DNA from: Chrysophaeum taylorii
Lineage: Eukaryota; Sar; Pelagophyceae; Pelagomonadales; Pelagomonadaceae
Direction: 5' to 3'
Assembly (NCBI GenBank): GCA_029834535.1
Contig: JAQMWT010000172.1
Span: 1-64,000 of the forward strand
Length of the DNA stretch: 64,000 nt
Shown here: positions 45,897-54,155 of the stretch, piece by piece
Layout: each line of letters begins with the position of its first letter
Numbering within the stretch: the first letter of the stretch is position 1
Program-made: the position numbers and the translations under genes
The notes under the pieces: model-generated
The model's database searches: none
What the model saw: the letters and a program-made list of their open reading frames with translations, nothing else
What the model was told of the DNA's origin: nothing

Positions 45897-46213
45897 TGCA
45901 GAGCATTTAGCAAGCAGTGGTAAGTCACCTGGGAAACCATCCCGTCTCGTCGTGTACGTCTGAAAAAGGTTAATTCGGGGAATGAAGGTTATGTTCCCTA
46001 TATCCTCAGAACACGACAGGCGGCATCTAGAACTACACGAGAAAGGTTAAGTGTATAGTGCTGCTACATACCTCGGGACGCGCTAGACCATGATGATGAG
46101 CGTAGGCACAAATCAGAGGACTATTTGATTGTGTAGAAAGGAAGGAAAAGGGTAAGGAAGAGATCACGTTCTCAACGGACGGATAAGGGTAAGAGGCAGC
46201 AGATTTCTCTGCA
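45897..46213 (-). repeat. 5' LTR of copia copy B
   Basis: 317 bp. It starts TGCAGAGAAATCTG and ends CTAAATGCTCTGCA on the minus strand. It is flanked outside by ATTAG, which matches the other end of the element. Confidence 0.92.
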
Positions 46214-46218
46214 ATTAG

Positions 46219-46649
46219 GACGGTGCAAATGAAAAGCAGACAATGGGAATTGGGCGGAGAATCAAACAGCCCAACCAAGATTTATTGCACGCTATCGTCT
46301 GTTGTTAGTTGGACCTCAGCTTGAGCTTCCGTCTGACTATAGGACATGCTTGCTGCACACAAGATCGACGACCATGCTCGCTGAACACTAGATGAATCAC
46401 TGCCTCTCAGTCAGTCCATACGCCGTTAAGCCTTTCTAAGGAGATTTGGTGTCACTACTCTTCGAGATGTGCGCCAAGATCGTTTACAACGCTCGTCAGA
46501 AGGTGGGCCCAACAGACACGGTGGTTATGACGAGAATCAAAGCTGGGGTAATCAATTCAATCATGCTCTTCGTGCGAATCTTTGAGCAGTGCGTTGATTG
46601 AATTAGTAAGCGGGATGATTCCGTTTATTAACGGGTTTTGACACGAAGA
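46219..46649. other. Gene-free spacer upstream of the dead deubiquitinase paralogue
   Basis: Host sequence directly right of copia B. It has an inverted repeat with arms ATTCAATCA and TGATTGAAT (about 46555-46601) around a 30-nt loop, about 50 bp before the next ATG. No coding signal is seen. Confidence 0.45.
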
Positions 46650-47939
46650 ATGGTGATGGTGATCACTACGATGTTCGTGGCCGTCGTGAGGGCGAGCAAC
46701 GTGCCCACGGTGGTGGTGTCCCACAGTTGGGCGTCGGTCATGCCGACTGCCGCGCCGAGCAGCAATAATATGTCGGAGAAGAATAACCCATACTACGACG
46801 TCCAAGGGGACAGCCCGTGGGACTGCGCGTGGGTTGGGGTGTCGCCCGCGCAGCGGTGCGCGCTCGAGGGCGTCAACGAGACGTGCGAGGAATGCAGCTC
46901 GACGTCAAACAACAACAAGAAGAAGAAGAAGAATACGTCGTCGGTGGTAGTGTGGATAATCGTCGGCATCGGTTTCAGCGTTGTCCTATGGGCTGGCATC
47001 GTCGCCGCCGCCTGCGTCATCTTTCAGCACAGACCGGACGACCCCAAGGCGACGTCCGAAGAAGATCTGGAATTCGCGCACTGGGAGAGTTCGAAGGTCG
47101 AAGAGGCTGAGGTAAAGAAAGAGGAGCTCGCGTCGGTCGGAGATTCCCGGCCGCTGTCGGAGCTGGTAGAGTACCTTTTCAACCGCGAGGTTGTGGCGAA
47201 ACTGAGAGAGTTCAAGAGATTTAGGACGGTGCGCGGCGACGGCGACGGCTACTACCGCAGCGTCGCGTTCGGTGTCGTGGAAGCTTACGCTGGCTCCGGT
47301 CGCGCGCGAGCTCTCGCGCGGCTCGTCGCGACGTTTAGGGCTGTGAAAATCTCGATGATCATAGAGAAAGACTCGCCAGACGTCCTCGCCGAACACGATG
47401 CGCTCGTCTCTTGCCTCGAGACCGCCGCGAGTCACCTTTCGCTGTATCCCGATACCAGAGAACGCGTTCGGGTTGAGATCGAAGCGCGGCTGACGGAGCC
47501 GCGCTTGGACTTGGCACTCGTGAGGGCGGCGCGCTGCCTCGTGGCTGAGTTTATTCTCGATAACCGCGCCGCGACGGTCGCTACGGCCATATCGCGCCTC
47601 GACGAAGCGCAGGCAGCCTACCACGCCCGCGGCAGTTTCGAAACCAAGCTCGGGGGAGACGGCACCGTGCTCCCGTTCGCGCTCGCGCTCCAGGTCGAGG
47701 GTGGGGCAGATGCCGTCCCCACCTCCGCCCAGCTCCGCAGCATCCTCGCCATGGGCGAAGAGGCCCGGGACGTAGTCTGCGACCTCCCGATCCTCCCCCG
47801 TCTCATGGGCGTCGACCTCCACCAGTACAACATCTTCCACGGCGACAAAGTCAGGCTCCACGGAGGAGACGATGTGGTGGACGCGGTCGCGATTGACATT
47901 TTATTCAACGCCGGTCACTACTTCCTCCTCTACAAATAG
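46650..47939 (+). CDS. Membrane-anchored otubain-like protein lacking the catalytic cysteine
   Basis: A 429-residue protein starting at the ATG at 46650 (MVMVITTMFVAVVRAS, a signal-peptide-like N-terminus); the frame is open a few codons further but without an ATG. A Cys-bearing short ectodomain is followed by a transmembrane helix (VVVWIIVGIGFSVVLWAGIV, about residues 98-125). Then comes an otubain domain paralogous to that at 28545-30660: FRTVRGDGDGYYRSVAFGVV, LDLALVRAARCLVAEF, CDLPILPRLMG and NAGHYFLLY. Where the paralogue has Asn-Cys, this protein has Asp-Gly (codons GAC GGC, Gly200), so the nucleophile is gone while the His remains. It is therefore probably a pseudo-deubiquitinase, perhaps binding ubiquitin on the cytosolic side. 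The frame is intact, which argues against simple decay. Confidence 0.82.
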   Translation: MVMVITTMFVAVVRASNVPTVVVSHSWASVMPTAAPSSNNMSEKNNPYYDVQGDSPWDCAWVGVSPAQRCALEGVNETCEECSSTSNNNKKKKKNTSSVVVWIIVGIGFSVVLWAGIVAAACVIFQHRPDDPKATSEEDLEFAHWESSKVEEAEVKKEELASVGDSRPLSELVEYLFNREVVAKLREFKRFRTVRGDGDGYYRSVAFGVVEAYAGSGRARALARLVATFRAVKISMIIEKDSPDVLAEHDALVSCLETAASHLSLYPDTRERVRVEIEARLTEPRLDLALVRAARCLVAEFILDNRAATVATAISRLDEAQAAYHARGSFETKLGGDGTVLPFALALQVEGGADAVPTSAQLRSILAMGEEARDVVCDLPILPRLMGVDLHQYNIFHGDKVRLHGGDDVVDAVAIDILFNAGHYFLLYK

Positions 47940-47943
47940 CCGT

Positions 47944-47969
47944 CTGATCTGATCTGATCTGATCTGATC
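47944..47969. repeat. (CTGAT)n pentanucleotide repeat
   Basis: Five tandem units lie in the 28-bp gap between two convergent genes. Confidence 0.9.
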
Positions 47970-48334
47970 ACACCACCACGCCGGGGGTATTGTCACCCCC
48001 TTCTTCGCCTTGGAAGGGGATGTCCCCGGGAACAACAGCTCCGTAATCTTCGTTTGGATCGTCGGGGGGCGCGAACCGCGCGGGCGACGAGGCGATGCCG
48101 CCGGTCAGGAATACGCCGAGGTAGGCGGCAAAGACGACGCCGATGAGCCCCCCGAGCGCGGCGAACGTTTCGGCACGCACGACCCCCAACACTTGCGCCT
48201 CCCGCCGGTTTATGTCTGTCGGTGCGCGGGGGAAGCGGGGGCGCACCTCCTCGCGGCGGGGGGGGAGTACCTCCTCGCCGCGGGGTCGAAGGTACGGCGC
48301 CACCACTGTCCCGTTCTCGCTCCTGTTGCCGCTC

Positions 48335-48365
<31 letters not shown>

Positions 48366-48477
48366 TGCGAACAACAACAACAACAACAGCTCGTCGTCGT
48401 CCCGCTGCATTAGACGGAGGGGACGCCACCAGCGCAGTCGTCGTCAAGAGGCACAGCCAGGATGTCAACATCATCAT
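47968..48477 (-). CDS. Small secreted or plastid-directed membrane protein, unknown function
   Basis: A 169-residue protein starting MMMLTSWLCLLTTTALVASP, a strong signal peptide. A low-complexity Val/Ser/Asn stretch follows, then a basic Pro-rich segment, one membrane helix (FAALGGLIGVVFAAYLGVFL, about residues 108-128) and an acidic tail. In algae with secondary plastids, a signal peptide followed by a basic Ser-rich region often means plastid import, so a thylakoid or envelope location is possible. I recognise no family. Its ATG lies only 18 bp after the stop of the DGAT2 fusion gene on the same strand, so its 5' UTR or promoter must overlap that gene unless the two are co-transcribed. Confidence 0.6.
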
Positions 48478-48495
48478 GCTTACCCTTTAGAAATA

Positions 48496-50247
48496 TCAGA
48501 GGCCGTCGTCGTCGGCAATGGTGATGGAGAGGCCCTTGGCGGCGACGTCCGGCGGGAGGAGGTGCTTGTGGCGATTGAAGAGTTTGAGGAGCGCGGGCTT
48601 GTAGCGTTGGTGGAAGACCTCGGCCGCGAGGTCGTCGATCGTTTCGGGTTTGACCGCGGCGGCGAGGTCGGAGATGTCGAGGTGATCCCCGCCGAAGACG
48701 TGGACGAAGTTTGTCTTGAGCGGGATGAGTGGAAAGGGGCCGAGGCCGAGGCCGAAGCGGCCGGAGATCCAGGGGAGGCCAACGCGGCATTTGCGGACGA
48801 GGAAGGCCCGAAAGGCAAACAAGGTGCGGCGCGTCTCGTAGACCTGGTTCTCGCCAAAGGAGTAGACGAGCGAGATCCGGGCCTTCTTTCGTAGCGCGAG
48901 CTTGAATATTCCGAGATTCTTCTGGACGAAGAGACGCTCCTGGTCGCTCGATGCGTGAACCATCTCGTGGAGGCCTCCGGGGTTGATGGCAATCGTCAAG
49001 TCCGCGTCCAAGAGCTTCTCGAGGTTCTTTTTCGTAGCCTCCCGGGCGCCCATCACAAGCAAATACTCGCGTAAAACCGGCACGTAGAAGAGGATGCTCG
49101 CAGCAGCGGCGCGGACACGCGGAGTTTTGCAGCGGAAGTGTGGTATGCCAAAAAAGAGCGATGCGATCGGGTAGGTTCCGTGCGGCGAGCAGCAGACTAT
49201 CGCTCGGCCGGGCGGCGGCAGGTCCTTCTCGACGACAAAGCGCCATCGGAGGCCGAACAAGGCACCTATTGCGAGAAATGTGAGGCGACATACCTCGGCG
49301 ATCGGGCGGCCGGGGACGTGCGCGGTCGCGGACTTGAGAGGATCCGTCAGCCACATCCAAACCAGATACGCCCACGCGAGTTCGAGCCAAGGAAACGAGT
49401 CTGGCACGTGAGCTCTGCTCGCGACGCGCAGCTCGGCCGCAACTTGGCGATCGTAGAAAGCGTCCCCCAGGCCCCCGGTGGCGCCGGAGCAGACCCCGTC
49501 CTCGCACCGCACGACCTCCCAACGGACGAAATTTTTCCTGACCCAAGACACGTCGTCGACCGCGCGGAGCCTCGCGAGGCGGTCGAGCTTTAGTGGTTCC
49601 TGGGACGCGAAGAGCACCACGTTCGACGCGCCGGCAGCCTTATCGTTGTCGCGGAATCCGCGCACGTACGCGAACCGGGTCGCGAGGCGCGCGGCGGCCG
49701 CGGGGGCGGCCGAATCTCGATCCAAGACCACCACGTTGAACGTCAAGAGCTCGCGCGTCTTCTTCCGAAGGATATCGAGCGCGTCGTCCTCGAGAAATCG
49801 CCAGGTCGCGCCACTCCCATCAAAAACGTCGATGGCCGTGAGGTCGGTGGGAAGGCTCGAATTGAGGTACGCGAGACCGTCCGCCCGCACCAGGCCGTCT
49901 CTATCGACCCCAAAGTGGCGAGTCGCCAGATCCAAGACGCGCGCGCTCGCGTCGACACCCGTCGTCGCGATCCCGCGCCGTCGATACGCGTTCACCAAGA
50001 AACCTCCGCCCACGCCCACCACGGTCGCCGTCTCGGCCGCCGGCGCTAGGATCAGGCTTGCTTCCTGCAGCACCCAACCCCCGAACGCGGGCGTCTCGGG
50101 AGCCTCCACAAACTGCGCGCCAAGCACCACTTTCTGCCGCCCTCGCGAGGCCACCAAAAACCGCACTCCCTTGAGGGTCTCCACATCGATGCGCTCCCAT
50201 CGCCACAAGATGGCACACAGCCCGCCAATCACCGCAAATACCAGCAT
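48496..50247 (-). CDS. Spermidine-synthase-like methyltransferase fused to DGAT2-type acyltransferase
   Basis: A 583-residue protein starting at ATG 50247 (MLVFAVIGGLCAILW, a membrane anchor). Residues about 40-225 resemble a spermidine-synthase/METTL13-type Rossmann fold: VVGVGGGFLVNAYRRRG (SAM loop), GVDASARVLDLATRHFGV and RADGLAYL, with AIDVFDGSG. Residues about 285-335 hold one or two membrane helices (WLELAWAYLVWMWL, LTFLAIGALFGL). Residues about 340-580 are a DGAT2/MGAT acyltransferase: CCSPHGTYPIASLF (HPHG-like), INPGGLHEMV and ARISLVYSFGEN, then PLIPLKTNFVHVFG. DGAT2 enzymes make triacylglycerol from acyl-CoA at the ER. The first His of HPHG is Ser here. The methyltransferase fusion is unusual and its role unknown; the domain could bind SAM or a polyamine-like substrate. 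Confidence 0.85.
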   Translation of the reverse strand: MLVFAVIGGLCAILWRWERIDVETLKGVRFLVASRGRQKVVLGAQFVEAPETPAFGGWVLQEASLILAPAAETATVVGVGGGFLVNAYRRRGIATTGVDASARVLDLATRHFGVDRDGLVRADGLAYLNSSLPTDLTAIDVFDGSGATWRFLEDDALDILRKKTRELLTFNVVVLDRDSAAPAAAARLATRFAYVRGFRDNDKAAGASNVVLFASQEPLKLDRLARLRAVDDVSWVRKNFVRWEVVRCEDGVCSGATGGLGDAFYDRQVAAELRVASRAHVPDSFPWLELAWAYLVWMWLTDPLKSATAHVPGRPIAEVCRLTFLAIGALFGLRWRFVVEKDLPPPGRAIVCCSPHGTYPIASLFFGIPHFRCKTPRVRAAAASILFYVPVLREYLLVMGAREATKKNLEKLLDADLTIAINPGGLHEMVHASSDQERLFVQKNLGIFKLALRKKARISLVYSFGENQVYETRRTLFAFRAFLVRKCRVGLPWISGRFGLGLGPFPLIPLKTNFVHVFGGDHLDISDLAAAVKPETIDDLAAEVFHQRYKPALLKLFNRHKHLLPPDVAAKGLSITIADDDGL

Positions 50248-51005
50248 CAATCTTCTCTTGGTAACGCCGTAGAGGCCTCTTTGGTGGGGTTATTAGAAGA
50301 CTTCAAGGGTAAGTGATTTATATCTTTTTTCAGCTCCCCCTCCCCCCCCTTGAATGATTTTATTTTTGTTTATTATTTTTTCAGGCCTTGTTGGGAATTC
50401 ACTAAGTACCAGTGAAAGTGAACCACGTCAGTCACCACGGCGAAGTGATTTGAAGACACACGGCGTGGTGATCGTGAACCTTGGTGAAGTGACAGCCACT
50501 ATGTCCCGACTTTTAAACTTATAAACAACAACAACAGTTTTTACTTGCAATCACACTTAAATTATTAGAGTCTCGACGACTTCAATTTTGATGATGGACA
50601 CGACGCTTCTCGGAGAATTATATATTCCAGACTTTCTTTAGGCTTGTGACGTCACACTTTCCAAAGTTATTATTATCAGTCGAAATGAATCTCCCCTTGT
50701 CCTAGAACAAAATTTGTCTCTAGGGGAAGGAAAACTGCGGCGGCGCGAATGCAGCCGCCGCCGCCTTTCTGGGCCGCCGCTTCGTTTGTGCATCATCAAT
50801 ACGCGCTTCTTAAGTTCGGAGAGGCGGGCGTCAGGGGGAGAAAGATAAAAAGAGTTGGCAGGCACGCTTTTATTCAGTGTCGCTATCTCTCGAGCGGCGA
50901 AGAGGTGTCGATCGGCGGTCGCAAATATGGAGGTACCAGAACAGCCGATGTCATTGGCGCTCTCTCTCGAGAGAGAGTGAGGGAGCGAAAAAAAGAGGCT
51001 GAGAA
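50248..51005. other. Spacer: upstream region of the DGAT2 fusion and 3' region of the peroxiredoxin
   Basis: About 760 bp without a gene. It holds three hairpins: CCTAGAACAAA/TTTGTCTCTAGG near 50701-50724, a GC stem (GGCGGC...GCCGCC) near 50735-50763, and a stem within 50900-50960 that may belong to the peroxiredoxin 3' UTR. TGACGTCA (CRE-like) occurs at 50647-50654, about 400 bp upstream of the DGAT2 fusion ATG. Confidence 0.5.
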
Positions 51006-51563
51006 TTACAACAAGAGAAGGACGTCTTTGTAGAGGGTTTTGGACATGTTGGCGGGCTCGGCGCCAAAAGCGTCGTCGGGCGACTCGGAGAGGGCGATCG
51101 CCTCGACGACGCCGTTGTTGGCGATGACGACGGACCTCTTCGTCCGGACGGCCTTGAAAATAGAATAGCAAAGGGGATGGGTGATCGCGAGTCCCATCGA
51201 GCGCGTGAGGTCGCCGTTGGGATCCGCGATGAAGGTCATGAAATTCTTCTCGTCTTTAATATTATGATGCTCTGCCCAGGAGCCCATCACAAACGGGTCG
51301 TTGACGCAGTAGACGAAGACGGCGTCGACCCCCGCCTCGCGCAGCTCCTCCTCGGCCCCAAGGTAGTTGGGGACGTGGATTTTGCATCAGCACGGACAGT
51401 AGGCCCCGGGCATGCCGAGGAGGATAACCCGCTTATCCTTGATAAGCTCGCGGATTGGCACTTCGCGGCCCGGTCCGCGGTGGATCTTCACGTCTGGCAC
51501 CAGCTCGCCGCGCTGGATCTGCCTGTTTTGCATAAGGTACTCAAACGACGGCGACTGGCCCAT
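51006..51563 (-). CDS. Type II (Prx5-like) peroxiredoxin with in-frame TGA at the peroxidatic site; probable selenoprotein
   Basis: From ATG 51563 to TAA 51006 the frame gives 185 residues with one internal TGA at codon 59. The context is LLGMPGAYCPC, then TGA, then CKIHVPNYLGAEEEL. In type II peroxiredoxins the same place reads PGAFTPTCSxxHxPGF with the peroxidatic Cys, so TGA falls exactly on the catalytic residue. Sequence on both sides stays in one frame and keeps family motifs (DAVFVYCVNDPFVMGSWAEH, FIADPNGDLTRSMGLA). This pattern is what recoding to selenocysteine produces. Peroxiredoxins with selenocysteine are known, and several algal groups have large selenoproteomes. It should reduce hydrogen and alkyl peroxides. 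Cys58 and Cys60 flank the site, so a resolving or selenenylsulfide role is possible. Confidence 0.82.
51387..51389 (-). other. Candidate selenocysteine codon (TGA)
   Basis: This single in-frame TGA, codon 59 of the peroxiredoxin, replaces the peroxidatic cysteine. The flanking frame is intact for 58 codons before and 126 after. Confidence 0.78.
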
Positions 51564-52577
51564 CGCCCTTTAATGATGCCGCGAATGCTCCGTCCAACCC
51601 TTCAAGGTTGAAGTAATTTTTTTTCTTTCATACTGGATGTTTCCCATATTATTCTAATTATGGGCAGGTGCCCACCTGCCTCACCGTTGCACTTGTTCGG
51701 TGCCTCGGGAGGGAAAGAGCGAGCGTCACCGGAGGCATAATTGCCTGGAGGGAGGGTGGCCTCCGTCGCGTCGGGTGTCCCTCCGACGAAGGAAAAGGAG
51801 TGGGTTGCGTAGCGCACGGGAGGAGGAGGGGCTGAATTGGGAAATCCGAAATAATCCAATCAGTTCTACTTGTATAGAGTTCGTTCAGATACTAAAAATC
51901 TGAAGAATCTTTTGGCGCATTATTCTTGCGGCGTGTCGAGATGGAATGCGTTTATTTTTTAAGCGGATAAGAGTGTCGACAACGTGTCTTCAATGCCGCC
52001 GCGCATTGGGCATGCAGCTCTATAAGGTCGACCGCGAACCGACGGCACGAGCCGACGGCACGAACCTTTTGATGGCGGGGTAATTAATTAACCCGCCTAC
52101 GACGAAAATCTCGACGTCCCCGGCGCTCATATCTCTCTCACGAAGTCCATGGACTGTTTTACCAACGACGGCACGTGGGCCGATATCTGGTACGCGTTTT
52201 ACAGTAGCAGACGCCTTCTCCAGTGTTACCTTCTCCTGCCCGCGCGATGCTTTCGGTGCACGATCTTGCGTTGCTAACTTCCTTTGTCCACGTTGCTCGA
52301 GGCGAGAAGGGCATCCTCCTTAAAATCCGGACGGAGGTAGGGTCCGAGCATGGATGACGTCATTCATCATAGCATCCCCTAGCACTCCCCCCAAACCTGC
52401 GCCTAAATAATCTAACAATACACGCCGCGTTTGGCTAATGGACGTTGAGCCTACAATGCTGTAAAATCCCAAATGTAGGTTTCTCGAACAATCGTATTGT
52501 TAGGGGTTTCTTTCTTTTGTGTGTGGTTTCTTGTAAAAAACGCGTTTGATTGATTCAATTCAATTCAATTCAATTCA
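51564..52577. other. Long intergenic stretch with palindromes and a short remnant
   Basis: About 1 kb without a confident gene. It has a perfect short inverted repeat GGCAGGTGCCCACCTGCC near 51664-51681, a near-palindrome around TTAATTAATTA (about 52075-52098), a CRE-like TGACGTCA (52355-52362) about 220 bp upstream of the protease ATG, and a (CAATT)n tract at about 52557-52577. A 42-codon frame at 52149-52277 resembles the C-terminus of the protease gene to its right (see findings). Confidence 0.5.
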
Positions 52578-54155
52578 ATGCGTAGGTTCGCGGCTTCAAA
52601 TAAGAATTCCGGCCGTTCCAAAAAGTCAACCCCCGAAAAAGTAGGGCGCCTTAAAAAATTTAGCTGCGTTTCTCAAAAATCTTTGGGAATGCTGGTAGTC
52701 AAGGTGTTGGGCGCCGCCACCGTGTGCGCGGTGGGCGCGCAGGGCGCATTGAATCGCACGCGACACCCTCGGCTGCCCGGGCATCGCGACGGGTCGCCTC
52801 GGCGCGTGGCGGGTGCGAAGCGCGTCGGCAAGGGCGAACACAGCGTGAGGCTAGCGAAGTTTGAGGCGACGAAGACGGTGTCGCGCGTCGCGAACGAGAC
52901 GAGGTTCGAGAGTTTCACGTCCAAGGTAAAGCGGGCCAAGCCCGCCCAAGGCGAGCTGCTGCGCGACCGGCGGCTCGAGGAGTGCGGGTCGTTCGACGAT
53001 GACCCTCACGACCCGACGGAGTCGGTTCAAGTGTACAACATCCCGTGGGCGCGGGCAGAAGTTTGTAAGCTGGTCATTACGTACGAGGATGGAAGCCAAG
53101 CTTTGTGCAGTGGGACGTTGGTCGGGCCGTACCACCTGCTCACGTCGCGGCACTGCGGACAGTCGGCGTGCGTCGGTCTCGCGATCTCCATGCAGATCGC
53201 TTGCGGCTTTGGGTACGACGCGGACGTGTTTGCTGCCGATTTGTTCGACTTCGCGCACCTCGGGACGGCCTACGTGGTGGATTTGGCGACCAACTGCTAT
53301 TCCATGGAAGAATACACGGACACGTGTATCGACAACGTGTCGTATCTTACCCAAGAGCGCGGCTACGACATTCAGCTGTGCAAGGTCGACCGCGAGCTTG
53401 GCCAGAACCTCGGATGGTTCGAGATGAGCGACGAAGATGTGACGAATGCGGGATTGAACATCATGGGGTACCCGGGGTACTTAGAAGCGTTGGAGGAGTA
53501 CATTCCATACGCGTTCCTCTCTAGGCTATTGCGGTACTCGTTCGTGACAAACCTTATCGAGCGAGAGATCAGATTCGACGGCGCGTACGCCTGGCCCGGC
53601 GAGAGCGGGGGGCCATATTACCGGTTTACAGCGTCGACCGATGAACGCGCGGTTGTTGGCATTCACGGTGGAGGCCCGACGGGGTGCTACGAAGAAGGCG
53701 CCCGGGTGACGACTCGTTGGGTCGAGGTTCTCGCTGCCCTCAAAGGCGAGGAATCATTATACACGGACACGATGGCGGCGTGGACAAACCCTGATCCGTA
53801 TTGTCAAATCATACAGTACCAGGCGGACGTGTTTGGGTTGTACGATGCATCGCCAATTTTGGGTATCGCTTACAACCCGACGACTGGCGAGTACGACGCG
53901 ACGGTCACGCTCTTCAACGTCGGGACCAAGGAGACGACGATGGTGGTCGCGTTTTACTTGAGCGAAGACGATATCGTCGTGACCGAAGACGTCTACCTCG
54001 ACGAGACGACGATTGACATGCCGGCCTATACGGTCTATCGCCTCAAAGTTTCTATAAATCTGGGGGGCAGCGCGGGCTTCGTCGGTGCGGTGTGGACGAC
54101 CCCGGACTGCTACACCAACGACGGCACGACGGCGCTCATCGGCTTCGCCGGTTGA
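52578..54155 (+). CDS. Secreted trypsin-like serine protease with C-terminal beta-sandwich-like domain
   Basis: 525 codons from ATG 52578. A second ATG at 52689 would start MLVVKVLGAATVCAVGAQGA, a good signal peptide, and may be the true start; the 37 residues before it are very basic. The catalytic triad is visible: His192 in LLTSRHC, Asp264 in RGYDIQLCKVD and Ser343 in WPGESGGPYY, with GTLVGPYHLLTSRHCG and VVGIHGGGPTG matching chymotrypsin/V8-fold motifs. Many cysteines suggest an extracellular, disulfide-bonded protein. A propeptide-like basic region precedes the protease domain. Residues about 410-525 form a separate Thr/Val-rich segment (YNPTTGEYDATVTLFNVG, VVAFYLSEDDIVV) resembling a CARDB/Ig-like fold. 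The substrate is unknown. No intron is needed. Confidence 0.82.
   Translation: MRRFAASNKNSGRSKKSTPEKVGRLKKFSCVSQKSLGMLVVKVLGAATVCAVGAQGALNRTRHPRLPGHRDGSPRRVAGAKRVGKGEHSVRLAKFEATKTVSRVANETRFESFTSKVKRAKPAQGELLRDRRLEECGSFDDDPHDPTESVQVYNIPWARAEVCKLVITYEDGSQALCSGTLVGPYHLLTSRHCGQSACVGLAISMQIACGFGYDADVFAADLFDFAHLGTAYVVDLATNCYSMEEYTDTCIDNVSYLTQERGYDIQLCKVDRELGQNLGWFEMSDEDVTNAGLNIMGYPGYLEALEEYIPYAFLSRLLRYSFVTNLIEREIRFDGAYAWPGESGGPYYRFTASTDERAVVGIHGGGPTGCYEEGARVTTRWVEVLAALKGEESLYTDTMAAWTNPDPYCQIIQYQADVFGLYDASPILGIAYNPTTGEYDATVTLFNVGTKETTMVVAFYLSEDDIVVTEDVYLDETTIDMPAYTVYRLKVSINLGGSAGFVGAVWTTPDCYTNDGTTALIGFAG

Larger units (their letters stand above)
33169..46213 (-). mobile_element. Ty1/copia-type LTR retrotransposon, copy B, both LTRs present
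   Basis: Both LTRs and a 5-bp target duplication ATTAG (33164-33168 and 46214-46218) bound the element, which lies on the minus strand. In order: gag region (about 45400-43700), protease (about 43000-42650), methyltransferase-like region (42359-39552, split by a Helitron fragment), integrase (about 39400-38000), reverse transcriptase (37652-36501; VYHADVPNAFVQSDI, SLYGLRQSPSLWNK, SVDDIVIVSN), RNase H (about 36100-35560; KSTTGFVFYLFNCLIGWKSK, STHEAELIAL) and an extra frame of unknown function (about 35140-33790). LTR divergence of roughly 3 percent plus indels suggests a fairly young insertion. The coding region is broken, with ten or more interruptions. Confidence 0.93.

Noticed and set aside
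51177-51611. Plus-strand frame opposite the peroxiredoxin
   Set aside because: It is the exact codon-phase mirror of the peroxiredoxin frame. Only the minus strand carries family motifs.
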